64,000 bases of DNA from SZUA-22 sp963751695 (lineage in GTDB: Bacteria; Bacteroidota; Ignavibacteria; Ignavibacteriales; Melioribacteraceae): NCBI GenBank assembly GCA_963751695.1, contig CAVVVP010000010.1:434001-498000 (forward strand), given 5' to 3'. The translations under genes and the position numbers were made by a program. Under the pieces are notes generated by a model that did no database searches, was not told where the DNA came from, and saw only the letters and a list, made by a program, of their open reading frames with translations. Below are positions 1-8,912 of the stretch, in pieces (positions within the stretch are counted from its first letter, which is position 1; each line of letters begins with the position of its first letter).

Positions 1-239
1 GAGTAACGTCGTGTTATGTTAAGACAATATGTCAGAATGTTTCCCTCAAGGTGGAATAATTATCTTACGATTATAAAGATAACTTAAGGAAAAAGGATGG
101 TCGTGTCAAATTAATTACGTTTGCTAGTGGCTAAGGACTTTTGACAATTAGTCAGAAGGTATTCTTGGATATTGTTCCAATAATAGAGAATAATAAACAA
201 GTGATACTATAATTGATACTATTTTGATAATTATTTGTA

Positions 240-268
240 TTGACTTGGGTGGATTCTTTTCATAATTT
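240..268 (+). promoter_or_regulatory. Candidate sigma-70-like promoter of a small RNA
   Basis: A TTGACT box at 240-245 is followed, after exactly 17 bases, by TAATTT at 263-268. This spacing is the usual one for housekeeping sigma factors. Transcription would start near 273-276, just before a chain of hairpins that ends in an intrinsic terminator. The -10 box is weak and the region is AT-rich, so a chance match is possible. Confidence 0.4.
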
Positions 269-272
269 TATT

Positions 273-364
273 GTGTGCCTTCGGGCATCCAATCAAGTTG
301 GAAAGGTTTTGCCCTCTACCTTTCTGACTTTACCCAGGGAGTAGTGTAATGCTACTCCCTTTTT
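273..364 (+). ncRNA. Candidate small structured RNA, about 90 nt
   Basis: Four consecutive hairpins can be read by eye. TGCC/GGCA closes a TTCG tetraloop (276-287). CCAA/TTGG has a five-base loop (289-301). AAAGGT/ACCTTT has a ten-base loop (302-323). The last is a nine-base-pair stem at 336-360 followed by a run of T. No reading frame is present and the next gene is on the opposite strand, so this looks like a free-standing RNA rather than a leader. I do not recognise a known family; it is not tmRNA, 6S or RNase P by any motif I can see. Confidence 0.4.
336..364 (+). terminator. Intrinsic (Rho-independent) terminator
   Basis: A perfect nine-base-pair stem (AGGGAGTAG at 336-344 with CTACTCCCT at 352-360) encloses a seven-base loop and runs into five T residues at 360-364. 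This is the clearest terminator in the window and gives the direction of the small RNA. Confidence 0.75.
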
Positions 365-446
365 AATTTATGTCATCAAGAATGATACTAACATTAATTG
401 TATCACCGTCTTCAAAGTCCTTTAGACAATAATTAGCAGAATATAT

Positions 447-1442
447 TTACCCAGCTACACCAGTCAATTCTGATTGTGAAACTACTTTTTGCTCAATCAG
501 TGATCTGATTGTTATCTCTGTCATTTCACTCATAAACGGAAATTCATATCTGATATCGAGCACATATGCCTTTAACCTCATTTTGATGACTGATCTACTA
601 TGGTGAATTTCATTTTTGAAGATAACCGAAATGGGTTTGTTCAGATAAACATATTTTGAAACTTGTGCTGCTTTAATTCCAATTTCCCTCACCTTCTGCA
701 GGTTGATATATGGCGGTAAATATATTTCAGCAACCACTTGACAATTTGCCTCTCCAGAGTTGGCATTTGAAACTGATTTTGTCATTATATCCCCATTAGG
801 AATACTAACAATTGAGTCATCTGGTGTCACTACTCTCGTGGAACGAAGTCCTATGCTTTTAACTTCACCGTAGTATTCTCCAATTTCAACTTTATCGCCT
901 ACCTGAAATGGTCTATCAAATAGAGTAATGATACCTCCAAAAATATTTTTAATAATATCTTGTGATGCTAATCCAATAGCGATACCAAGAGATCCCGTAA
1001 CTACAACCAATGACTCGATAGGTGGCGCAAAAATTACTCCCACCACAATAAATATTACAAACGTCCACGATAATATTCTAAATATTGGAATTATACCCTT
1101 GAAACCAATTCTATACCTAGTACTTTTTTCAGAGAGTTTATCAAAAATTTTTGTAGTAAACTTTATAACATAAAAACTGATTATAACAAAAATGATTGCC
1201 CAGATAATTTTACCAGCCGAAAAAATATCAGAAAGTTTTTCCTTAATCTCTCCATCTGGAATTATTTGAGGTATTTGCCTAGCGACGCCAGTTGCAGAAT
1301 CTTCTTTTGTGGAAACGACTTCATCGCTTTTGCTAATCTGTGAGCCATCTTTTATTTCAATAGAAGAGTTTGAATCGACTACCGTTTGACTAAAAGAATA
1401 ACTTAGTGCAATAAAAAACAATATTAAAATCTTTCGAGCCAT
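447..1442 (-). CDS. MscS-family mechanosensitive channel with signal peptide
   Basis: The 331-residue protein begins with a cleavable-looking signal peptide (about residues 1-19) and a low-complexity polar stretch to about residue 60. Three membrane segments follow, and then the MscS pore and beta domain. The pore-lining segment shows the GIAIGLASQ pattern and the beta domain starts with FDRPFQVGDKVEIG, both typical of small-conductance mechanosensitive channels. It would sit in the inner membrane and release solutes on hypo-osmotic shock. It lies 9 bases downstream of a large coiled-coil ATPase-like gene, and a second MscS gene lies upstream of that, so the three are probably co-transcribed. 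Confidence 0.85.
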   Translation of the reverse strand: MARKILILFFIALSYSFSQTVVDSNSSIEIKDGSQISKSDEVVSTKEDSATGVARQIPQIIPDGEIKEKLSDIFSAGKIIWAIIFVIISFYVIKFTTKIFDKLSEKSTRYRIGFKGIIPIFRILSWTFVIFIVVGVIFAPPIESLVVVTGSLGIAIGLASQDIIKNIFGGIITLFDRPFQVGDKVEIGEYYGEVKSIGLRSTRVVTPDDSIVSIPNGDIMTKSVSNANSGEANCQVVAEIYLPPYINLQKVREIGIKAAQVSKYVYLNKPISVIFKNEIHHSRSVIKMRLKAYVLDIRYEFPFMSEMTEITIRSLIEQKVVSQSELTGVAG

Positions 1443-1451
1443 TATATTTCC

Positions 1452-4400
1452 TTAATGAAGTATATTTTTATCTTTAAGTAATTTGATTATTGCTGTATAC
1501 AACTGAAAATTAATTTTATAGTTGCTGCCTCTTTGAAAAATAATTCCATCATCTGATAGAGATGCAAATAGTAATTGACTACTTTTTAGTTCCATGTTGA
1601 ATATTTTTGAATGTTGTTCACAAGATAGGCCATCATGCAATGTTATTGCCATCAGAGTGAATAGCTTTTGATCTGATAAGGCTTTTAGAAACATAAAATC
1701 AAAATCTAGCTCTACAGAGACTTCTATTTGCTCATCGTCTATTTTTAGAATTGATCTGAGCCAATAGAATAATGCAACAGCTATATTATTTGATGTTAAA
1801 TCATTTAAGTTTTCGAAATAAAAATGTTGTAAATATTCATGTTGTTCCGGAGCCGACATTTTTAAGTAAGATTTTTGAGTTTCTATTTCAGGTGAAGGAA
1901 GAAAATGGAGATTGTAACCACTAATATTATGTCTACTAAGAATGATACGTTCTAGTAAATTTTCATCTAGTTCTTTCAACTTAATATTAAAAATAAAATA
2001 ATCTTTAATATTTAAAACCTTATTCAAATATGCCCAAGCATATAAATTACAAGTAGTAATCCAAAATACTTTTCGATTAGTTGCAGTAATAATTTCTATC
2101 AATTTAGTAATTGCATCGAATCCTTCAACAAATCTTAGGAAGAAATCTTCAATATTTTCAATGACGACAACTCTTTTCTCTTTTAAATTATTTATCGTAC
2201 TAATCAATTGTTCAACACTATCAACTTCCTCAAATTCCATCACATTAGTAAGTAATTTAAGTAGCTCTGCTTCAGTGTAAAGTGTATCACCAAACTCTTT
2301 TCTAAAAACCTTCAAACCTTTTAAATGAGGTTTCAGAGCTATGTTTATTAAAGAAGAGGTACCGCTCCCCTTCTCACCAATGATCATGACAGAAGAAATC
2401 TGGTTGTTTTGCCAATACGAGATTGCCTTTTCTAACTTCTCAACTTCATCTTTTCTGCCCTCAAACATTCTTTCATCAGTTAATTGTTCATTACTAAAAA
2501 GGCGTTGATAAACATAAGGAAGTTTCTCCGATGACTCAGTTACTCTAACCAAATAGTCTGCCATTGCCTCTGAGAGATCAGTTTCAGCATCACTCAAACC
2601 AACTTTTGAGCTAATACCAACAATTTTATCTTTTGAAGAAAAGAATAGTCCTGTACTCTTGTTCTTTAACCACCTGTACCAAACAGTAAGTTTTCTATAT
2701 GATTTGTAAAAATTATCTTTTGCTTCATGCAGTGCTTTCTCTTTCGATACTTGAATTCTAATCGTAATAAGTCGATCGATATCCGACAGTAAGATAATGT
2801 CTTCAATCAATCCTTTAATAACCTGTTCCAGCTTTACCGAAACTTCTTTTATATACTCTTCTAACTCTTTCTTAAATTCCTCAGTTTTGTTAGCTGCTCG
2901 CAATAGACCATCGGCAGCAATTGTAATTGATTCGCTTGCTGATGATTGCTCTTGACTGAATTTTATTTGAGCAGAATCTAAATTGTACTCTATAATTCTA
3001 CCCAGACCAATAATTGACGAATTCAATTTTGCTACTTTACCCTCAAATTCACTAAGTATTTTAAGAATATTAACATTGATCTTGTTCACAACAATTGGAG
3101 AGATAATCTCCTTAGGACTAAACGTTTTTAACTCATCTTGTTCTAACTTATAATTAAGCTCTTTGGGTTTAACAAATGTATATTCTTTTTCAAATTCATT
3201 AAGATTTTGCTCTATACTTTTTTGATATTCAGTAAATGCTGCAGAAAAATTATTTGATACAATTTGGTTAATAAGTTTTTGTATTAAATTTTGATCAAGT
3301 GACTTGCTTAAGTTGTCTTTTAATTGGTTTATAAGATTCTTAAAATTGCCATCATTATTGCTAAGACTATTTACAGAATCATTAAGTTCTAATACTATTG
3401 AACTCACAAGAGGATTAATTTTTTCTTCCAGAAATGTTTTTCCAAAACTGCTAATTTTATAAGATTCAGCAAGGATCAGGAATGTGAACCAGAGTAAGTC
3501 CTCATAATATTCCTTTCGATCAAAAACCGCAGAAATAAAGTTTTCCCTAAACTCTTTAGATCTAACAAATAACTTATCTTGAGCTTTAATTTCTTGCTTT
3601 ACTTTATTTGTTGAAAACTTATTCTTCGATAATTCAAATGTGCCAACAATTCTATAGTCTTTTTTGAACGCTTCAAATTCAAAGGTAAGATCGTCTAATA
3701 AAGATTTGGTGAAAATTTTATATGCTTCTTCTAATTCAGTTTTTATTAATTCAATTTTTGAATTCAGAGAAAGGAAAGAATCCTCCCAATTTCTCTCGTT
3801 ATTTTCTTCGAGAAATGGGATATGCTCATTAATAAAAACTCGATCCAATTCTTTTTGCGCAGCAGTTAGGCTAACAATCAATTTACCAATAGATTCCGTA
3901 TATACTTCGGACTTAGATAATGTTTTATTCAAATACCTATTTAGAAGATAATGCGTAGCAAGATTTTTAAGTGGAATTTTCCTAGTCCATATATATTCTT
4001 TTTCTTTGCCCTCTATAATATGAAAAAAAAAGGCTGAGATTGAATAGGTGCTTCTTTTAATAGTTTTTAAAAAATGGATTTTCTTGGAATCTTGTTCTAA
4101 AGAATTAAAATGAGATTTTTCTTGATTCAATACTATATTTGGATCAATTTTTTCTAAAGATTCTTCCAACTTCTTTTTAAGATTTTGATATTGTTCGAAT
4201 AGAATCGTATTAGAAAGAATTTCTTTTTCGATATGTAGATTTTCTTCTAATTTTCTATGTAATTCTGCTGTAATACTGAATAATTCTAGTTTTTCCTTCT
4301 TCTCTGTAATTAATTTTTGCCAATTTTCATAAGATTTAGTGTAACTCTCAATGAATTGGACATTCTTATTGTGGAATAATTTATAATCTGGGATAATCTG

Positions 4401-4457
4401 ATTTCGAATAAAATCTTTAATCCCTTCAACTGAATCACTCAGAACTCTTTCAACCAT
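1452..4457 (-). CDS. Giant coiled-coil protein with C-terminal degenerate P-loop NTPase domain
   Basis: The protein has 1001 residues. About the first 650 are charged, helical and coiled-coil-like, with no signal peptide. A P-loop/AAA-like domain begins near residue 665 with GRKDEVEKLEKAI, the usual entry to STAND/AAA+ modules. The Walker A position (near residue 695) reads GEKGSGTSS, so the conserved lysine is replaced by threonine. The Walker B-like strand VVVIENIEDFF lacks a normal DE pair. ATP hydrolysis is therefore doubtful, and nucleotide sensing or a purely structural role is possible. The gene sits between two MscS channel genes (9 and 108 base gaps), which suggests a regulator or scaffold for those channels. 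I do not recognise a named family. Confidence 0.6.
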   Translation of the reverse strand: MVERVLSDSVEGIKDFIRNQIIPDYKLFHNKNVQFIESYTKSYENWQKLITEKKEKLELFSITAELHRKLEENLHIEKEILSNTILFEQYQNLKKKLEESLEKIDPNIVLNQEKSHFNSLEQDSKKIHFLKTIKRSTYSISAFFFHIIEGKEKEYIWTRKIPLKNLATHYLLNRYLNKTLSKSEVYTESIGKLIVSLTAAQKELDRVFINEHIPFLEENNERNWEDSFLSLNSKIELIKTELEEAYKIFTKSLLDDLTFEFEAFKKDYRIVGTFELSKNKFSTNKVKQEIKAQDKLFVRSKEFRENFISAVFDRKEYYEDLLWFTFLILAESYKISSFGKTFLEEKINPLVSSIVLELNDSVNSLSNNDGNFKNLINQLKDNLSKSLDQNLIQKLINQIVSNNFSAAFTEYQKSIEQNLNEFEKEYTFVKPKELNYKLEQDELKTFSPKEIISPIVVNKINVNILKILSEFEGKVAKLNSSIIGLGRIIEYNLDSAQIKFSQEQSSASESITIAADGLLRAANKTEEFKKELEEYIKEVSVKLEQVIKGLIEDIILLSDIDRLITIRIQVSKEKALHEAKDNFYKSYRKLTVWYRWLKNKSTGLFFSSKDKIVGISSKVGLSDAETDLSEAMADYLVRVTESSEKLPYVYQRLFSNEQLTDERMFEGRKDEVEKLEKAISYWQNNQISSVMIIGEKGSGTSSLINIALKPHLKGLKVFRKEFGDTLYTEAELLKLLTNVMEFEEVDSVEQLISTINNLKEKRVVVIENIEDFFLRFVEGFDAITKLIEIITATNRKVFWITTCNLYAWAYLNKVLNIKDYFIFNIKLKELDENLLERIILSRHNISGYNLHFLPSPEIETQKSYLKMSAPEQHEYLQHFYFENLNDLTSNNIAVALFYWLRSILKIDDEQIEVSVELDFDFMFLKALSDQKLFTLMAITLHDGLSCEQHSKIFNMELKSSQLLFASLSDDGIIFQRGSNYKINFQLYTAIIKLLKDKNILH

Positions 4458-4565
4458 TTAATTGCCTTACTATATATAATTCTAATGATATTCTTTTATT
4501 TTTTCATACTAAAATGATCTCATTTTTTGGGAATAAGTTTGAAAATATAATTTTAGTACTTTTGA

Positions 4566-5408
4566 TTATTGTTTCTCTTTCAAGACAATTTTTCTATGAG
4601 GAAATGGAATTTCAATTCCCTCATTATCAAATCTTTTCTTAATAGAATAATATAAATCGCACTTAAGGATAAATCCATTATAAGAATCCTCGGTCCAGAT
4701 ATAAGCTCTGAGATTAACTGAAGAATCTCCCCAATTTATTAATCTAATTACAACAGGATCTTCACTATTCTGAATTTGCTCATCAGATCTATTGTCAATA
4801 AAGTTTGGATGACTTTTAACTTCTTCTCTAATAATTAGAATAGCTTTATCAACATCAGAGTCATAGCTAATTCCACACTCAAAATGGTTGCATATCTTAG
4901 AATCAGTTATCGTAGAGTTCAACAAGGTTTCGTTACTTATTATTGAATTCGGAATTATGACTCTTCGGTTTTCAAAATTTCTAATTATGGTGTGTCGTAA
5001 AGTGATGTCTTCAACAATTCCACTATTTTGTTGAACAACAATAATATCATCTACTCTAAATGGTTTAAAGATTACTATAAATATACCACTGACAATATTG
5101 GAAAAAGCTTGCTGGGAAGCCAAACCTAATATCGCCGCGAAAATTCCAGCACTTGCAAGTAGCGTAATACCGATCTCCCTTAACGAAGGTATAGTATAAA
5201 AGACAACTATTATTGCAACTAAATAAATTATAAAAGTGACAGCATTTTTTAGAAAACTATAATTTGTGGCATTGACTTTTAGGACATTTGAAGACTTTAA
5301 TAGTGCGCTCTGAAATATTCTTCTGAATAATTTGGATAATAAAAAAGCAATTAATAAAATAAAAATTGAAATTGCTATATACTTTAACTCCTCACTTTGC
5401 CAAAACAT
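4566..5408 (-). CDS. MscS-family mechanosensitive channel (small)
   Basis: This 280-residue protein has about three N-terminal membrane helices. The MscS pore helix follows (ASAGIFAAILGLASQQAFSN, near residue 90), then the beta domain (FKPFRVDDIIVV) and a C-terminal alpha/beta domain. The size matches the minimal MscS/YnaI-type core without a signal peptide. It is the second channel flanking the coiled-coil ATPase-like protein. Downstream of the Kef antiporter, all these genes point the same way, so the four form an osmotic and ion-homeostasis cluster. The ion selectivity and tension threshold cannot be read from the sequence. Confidence 0.85.
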   Translation of the reverse strand: MFWQSEELKYIAISIFILLIAFLLSKLFRRIFQSALLKSSNVLKVNATNYSFLKNAVTFIIYLVAIIVVFYTIPSLREIGITLLASAGIFAAILGLASQQAFSNIVSGIFIVIFKPFRVDDIIVVQQNSGIVEDITLRHTIIRNFENRRVIIPNSIISNETLLNSTITDSKICNHFECGISYDSDVDKAILIIREEVKSHPNFIDNRSDEQIQNSEDPVVIRLINWGDSSVNLRAYIWTEDSYNGFILKCDLYYSIKKRFDNEGIEIPFPHRKIVLKEKQ

Positions 5409-5481
5409 GAATTTACCAGATATTTTTGAATAAACTATTTATAATATAATATTGAATTAACTCTTGTCAACCTTAAATTTT

Positions 5482-7461
5482 CTAATTTTCAGTCGTGTTG
5501 TTATCTAAAAATGATATTGCTCTATCTACAGAGGCGTGATCACCAGTAATCACAAGTGTATCTTTAGAATTCAACTTTTCAATACCTGAAGGATTAGCAA
5601 TTGTTCTTCCCTCCCTAACAATTGCGATAATTGTAGCATTTGTTTTTTTTCGTAAATCAATTTCGCGAATTTCTTTTCCTATAAATTCATTGTCTTCATT
5701 TATATAATAAATTTCTGTAAGACCTTGAGCCAAAATCTCATCTAAATGGACAAAATCATCAATATTGTTTTTATTTTCTTCTCGTAACAATTTGTATGTC
5801 TCACCTCTTAATAATCCGGTTTGCTTCATTATGATATTCATCGGAATATGATAATGCTGGAGTACTCTTTTAAAAATCTCTAAGGATGTTTCGAATTCTT
5901 CCGGTACAACAACATCAGCTCCAATTCTTTTTAGGTCATCTATTTCATTAATGTATCTTGTTCTAACGACAGTAAATAAATCCTTTTTTAATTTTTTAGC
6001 AATCTTTAATCCCCTTTTAGTTGTATTTGGATCAGAGATCGCAAATACCAATACTTGAGCTTTGTCAATATGTGCCTTTTTTAGTATTTCTTGTTTACTG
6101 ATATCTCCAAAAATGATATTTTCTTTATTGATTTTTTCAGATTTCACGGTATACGGATTTAATTCCACAACCACATACTTAATCCCTGTCTCACGAAGAA
6201 CTTTTGAAACACTCTTACCATTCAATCCATATCCAGCGATTATAACGTGATCCTCTAAGCTAATAGAATCTTGACTACCCTTATTTTCTTTTACAATAAT
6301 ATCATCATTCAGTGAAATGAAGTAATGCGTCATTCGAATTAGAAATGGAGTTAGAATCATAGTGAATATCGTCGAAGCAAGAAATACTTTATATAAATCA
6401 TTTTCTATTAAATTGAAGTTTAGTCCGGCTTTAGCCAATATAAAAGAAAACTCACCAATTTGCGAAAGACCAACTCCAGTAAGTAATGCAATTCTTAAAG
6501 GATATTTGACCAATAATAAAATAATTACAATAATGAAGCATTTTAATAAAACAATACTAATAGCTGTTGAAAAAACCATAATTGGATTTTCGAATATAAA
6601 TTGAAGGTCTAGGAGAAGACCTATTGAAACAAAAAAGATAGTGTTAAAGGCATCCTTAAGAGGAGTTATATCAGATAGTATATGCATATTGTAATCAGAC
6701 TCTGCTAAAATCAATCCTGCAATGAAAGCTCCTAAAGCAAATGATAAACCGAGAGAATGTGTAATGTAGGCTGACCCTAAGAGTAATAAAATAATTCCAA
6801 TAGTAAATGCTTCATTCAGCCGTAATGCAGCGATCTGAAAAAGTATTTTTGGCATCAAAAATCTGGCAAGGAAAATAAGTAGTGCTAAAGCACCAAATGA
6901 AAAAAAGATTTGCATAAATAGACTTTGTAATCCAATATTACTATCAGCACTAATAATTGGAAGTACTAGAAACATCGGTACTATCATAAGATCTTGGAAC
7001 ACAAGAATCCCTACTGAAAGTCTACCTTGCGGTGTTTCAAGTTCTTTACGATCAGAGAGTAATTTAAGAACAACTGCTGTACTTGATAATGTAATAAGCA
7101 TTGAAGAAAAAATAGATTGCTTTGCAGATAATCCTAAAGTGTAAAATAAAAGCCATGATATTAGAAGGGTCAATCCAACTTGAAAACCACCAGTTGTTAT
7201 TAAATATTTTTTTATCTTCATTAAGCGCGAATAAGATACCTCAAGTCCAATCGTAAATAAAAGAAGAGCGACACCGATCTCAGCCATTGCTTCTATTTCA
7301 TGATTGCTTTTAATTAACTTAAATCCATAGGGTCCAATAATAATTCCGGCAATTAAAAATCCTACAATACTTGGAAGATTTATTTTCTTAAATAGGTAAA
7401 TTATTGGCAGCGAAACTATTAAGATAATTAGGATATCTTCAAATATTAGAAATGCATTCAC
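5482..7461 (-). CDS. CPA2/Kef-type K+/H+ antiporter with TrkA-N and TrkA-C domains
   Basis: This 659-residue protein starts with a membrane domain of about 12 helices (residues 1-380). It contains the GFLIAGIIIGPYG and LLFTIGLE motifs of the monovalent cation:proton antiporter-2 family. A cytosolic TrkA-N Rossmann domain follows (VIIAGYGLNGKSVSK near residue 410, then GDISKQEIL). A TrkA-C/RCK-C domain ends the protein, with DTLVITG close to the C terminus. The family exports K+ (or Na+) in exchange for protons and is gated by bound nucleotide. The start is preceded by a GAAGAAGAG Shine-Dalgarno-like stretch. It opens the minus-strand cluster with the two MscS channels. Confidence 0.88.
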   Translation of the reverse strand: MNAFLIFEDILIILIVSLPIIYLFKKINLPSIVGFLIAGIIIGPYGFKLIKSNHEIEAMAEIGVALLLFTIGLEVSYSRLMKIKKYLITTGGFQVGLTLLISWLLFYTLGLSAKQSIFSSMLITLSSTAVVLKLLSDRKELETPQGRLSVGILVFQDLMIVPMFLVLPIISADSNIGLQSLFMQIFFSFGALALLIFLARFLMPKILFQIAALRLNEAFTIGIILLLLGSAYITHSLGLSFALGAFIAGLILAESDYNMHILSDITPLKDAFNTIFFVSIGLLLDLQFIFENPIMVFSTAISIVLLKCFIIVIILLLVKYPLRIALLTGVGLSQIGEFSFILAKAGLNFNLIENDLYKVFLASTIFTMILTPFLIRMTHYFISLNDDIIVKENKGSQDSISLEDHVIIAGYGLNGKSVSKVLRETGIKYVVVELNPYTVKSEKINKENIIFGDISKQEILKKAHIDKAQVLVFAISDPNTTKRGLKIAKKLKKDLFTVVRTRYINEIDDLKRIGADVVVPEEFETSLEIFKRVLQHYHIPMNIIMKQTGLLRGETYKLLREENKNNIDDFVHLDEILAQGLTEIYYINEDNEFIGKEIREIDLRKKTNATIIAIVREGRTIANPSGIEKLNSKDTLVITGDHASVDRAISFLDNNTTEN

Positions 7462-7796
7462 TCTTCTTCAATCCTTTTTTTTTGATAAAATATTTAAACA
7501 ATCTATCGTCCTAAGAATGTTTGAGTTTGTAAAAGTATATTATAAAAAAATACTTGACAAGCTATATAATAAATATTTTTCTGTTCCTATTCTGATAATT
7601 ATTTCTTCAAATGGAATTAATTATTTCACTTGTATTGTCTAATTCTTTATAGTATAATATTAGGTTATTCGATTTCTGATTTATTCGGAAATGATATTTA
7701 TAGTTAGATTAATAAAGAACTGCATTTTGAAGGATTTGATAATATTGGTGATATTCTATTTCTATATTCAAAACACTAAAAAGAGATAAGTTAAAA
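7462..7796. other. Intergenic region between divergent operons
   Basis: This 335-base AT-rich gap separates the minus-strand antiporter gene from the plus-strand glutamate-related operon. I see no reading frame in it. It should hold the promoters of both units; the best plus-strand candidate is listed separately. No strong terminator or long inverted repeat was found. Confidence 0.6.
7630..7658 (+). promoter_or_regulatory. Candidate promoter of the glutamate/peptide operon
   Basis: TTGTAT at 7630-7635 and a perfect TATAAT at 7653-7658 are separated by 17 bases. This would start transcription near 7665 and leave a leader of about 130 bases before the first gene at 7797. The leader shows no obvious riboswitch fold. 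The flanking sequence is AT-rich, so the match needs experimental support. Confidence 0.4.
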
Positions 7797-8912
7797 ATGC
7801 AAACCACTACTGAAGATAAAAATCATATTTTGAATCCACAAGGAACTCCTTATGACCTTATTGATGGAGCTGAAGGTTCTGGATTCGAATTAAGTCAAAA
7901 TGTAAAAGAAAGAAAAAGTATCATCCAAAATCTTGATTATTCCTTAGAGGAAAGATTAGAAGCTTTGGAGGATGTAATAGATTCGGAAGTTGGGGATACT
8001 TCCTTATACCGAGCTCGGAATATTGAGAGAGAACTCGGATTAAGACAGATCTATTTGAAATTTGAAGGTGGAAATCCATCAGGAACTCAAAAGGATAGAA
8101 TTGCATTTGCTCAAGTAATGGATGCAATGAGAAGAGGTTATGATACAATTACCCTTGCTACTTGTGGCAATTATGGAGTTGCTTGCTCCTTAGCGGCCTC
8201 TACTGCGGGAATAAAATGTAGAATTTATATTCCAGAATCATATCATACCAAACGACTTCAAGAAATTATAGAATTAGGTTCTGAAATTATCAGAGTTAAG
8301 GGTGACTATGAAGAAGCTGTAAAAATTTCTTCAGAAGAGGCATTGAAGACAGAAGATTATGATGCAAATCCTGGGGGTAAAAACGAAACAATTCAGTTGA
8401 AAGCTTATGGCGAAATAGCCTATGAAATTTACGATGAATTACGAGATGCTCCAAAATATATTGCTGCTCCCGTCTCAAATGGGACTACATTGGCAGGTAT
8501 TTATAGAGGATTTTTAAGTTTGTACCGCAGAGGAAAAACATCCAGAATACCTATCGTAGTTGCGGGCTCATCTTTCAAGAAAAATCCAATAATTCAAGCA
8601 TACTTAACTAATTCAGAAAAATGTGAAGATCTTGTCCCTGAGAAAATAAAAGAATCACCTATCAATGAACCATTAATTAATTGGCACTCAATTGACGGTG
8701 ATTTAGCTCTTGACGCAATTAGAAAATCAGGTGGGTGGGCTTCATTTACTACAGACAAAGAAATGCTGCGATTTTCAAAGATGTTAAAGGATAAAGAAGG
8801 TATGTCTGCACTACCCGCTTCAACGGCAGGTTTGATTGCATTCGTAAATAGGCACATCTCAGAACCTATACCAAATGACAGATTTGTGATGATTTTAACA
8901 GGGAGACAATAA
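7797..8912 (+). CDS. PLP-dependent fold-type II enzyme, threonine-synthase/cysteine-synthase-like
   Basis: The 371-residue protein belongs to the tryptophan synthase beta superfamily. The PLP lysine lies in NPSGTQKDRIA (near residue 101) and the cofactor phosphate or substrate loop in ATCGNYGVA. Related enzymes eliminate or replace at the beta or gamma carbon of amino acids such as serine, phosphohomoserine or diaminopropionate. About 70 N-terminal residues precede the core. The spacing to the next gene is TAA directly followed by ATG, so it is the first gene of the operon. An AAAGAG stretch lies upstream of the ATG. It could supply an unusual amino acid or act as a racemase/dehydratase; its substrate cannot be assigned. 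Confidence 0.8.
   Translation: MQTTTEDKNHILNPQGTPYDLIDGAEGSGFELSQNVKERKSIIQNLDYSLEERLEALEDVIDSEVGDTSLYRARNIERELGLRQIYLKFEGGNPSGTQKDRIAFAQVMDAMRRGYDTITLATCGNYGVACSLAASTAGIKCRIYIPESYHTKRLQEIIELGSEIIRVKGDYEEAVKISSEEALKTEDYDANPGGKNETIQLKAYGEIAYEIYDELRDAPKYIAAPVSNGTTLAGIYRGFLSLYRRGKTSRIPIVVAGSSFKKNPIIQAYLTNSEKCEDLVPEKIKESPINEPLINWHSIDGDLALDAIRKSGGWASFTTDKEMLRFSKMLKDKEGMSALPASTAGLIAFVNRHISEPIPNDRFVMILTGRQ

Larger units (their letters stand above)
1..446. other. Non-coding region before the first gene
   Basis: No convincing reading frame is present on either strand. Two similar sites lie at 23-40 and 143-160: each has an imperfect inverted repeat beginning GACAAT and ending GTC, followed by AGAA and GT. 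A candidate promoter, small RNA and intrinsic terminator occupy 240-364 and are listed separately. The only neighbour inside the window is the minus-strand MscS gene, which converges on this region. Confidence 0.6.

Noticed and set aside
7554..7570. TTGACA next to TATAAT-like bases in the divergent intergenic region
   Set aside because: The spacing is only about 5 bases, too short for a sigma-70 promoter; the pair at 7630-7658 fits better.
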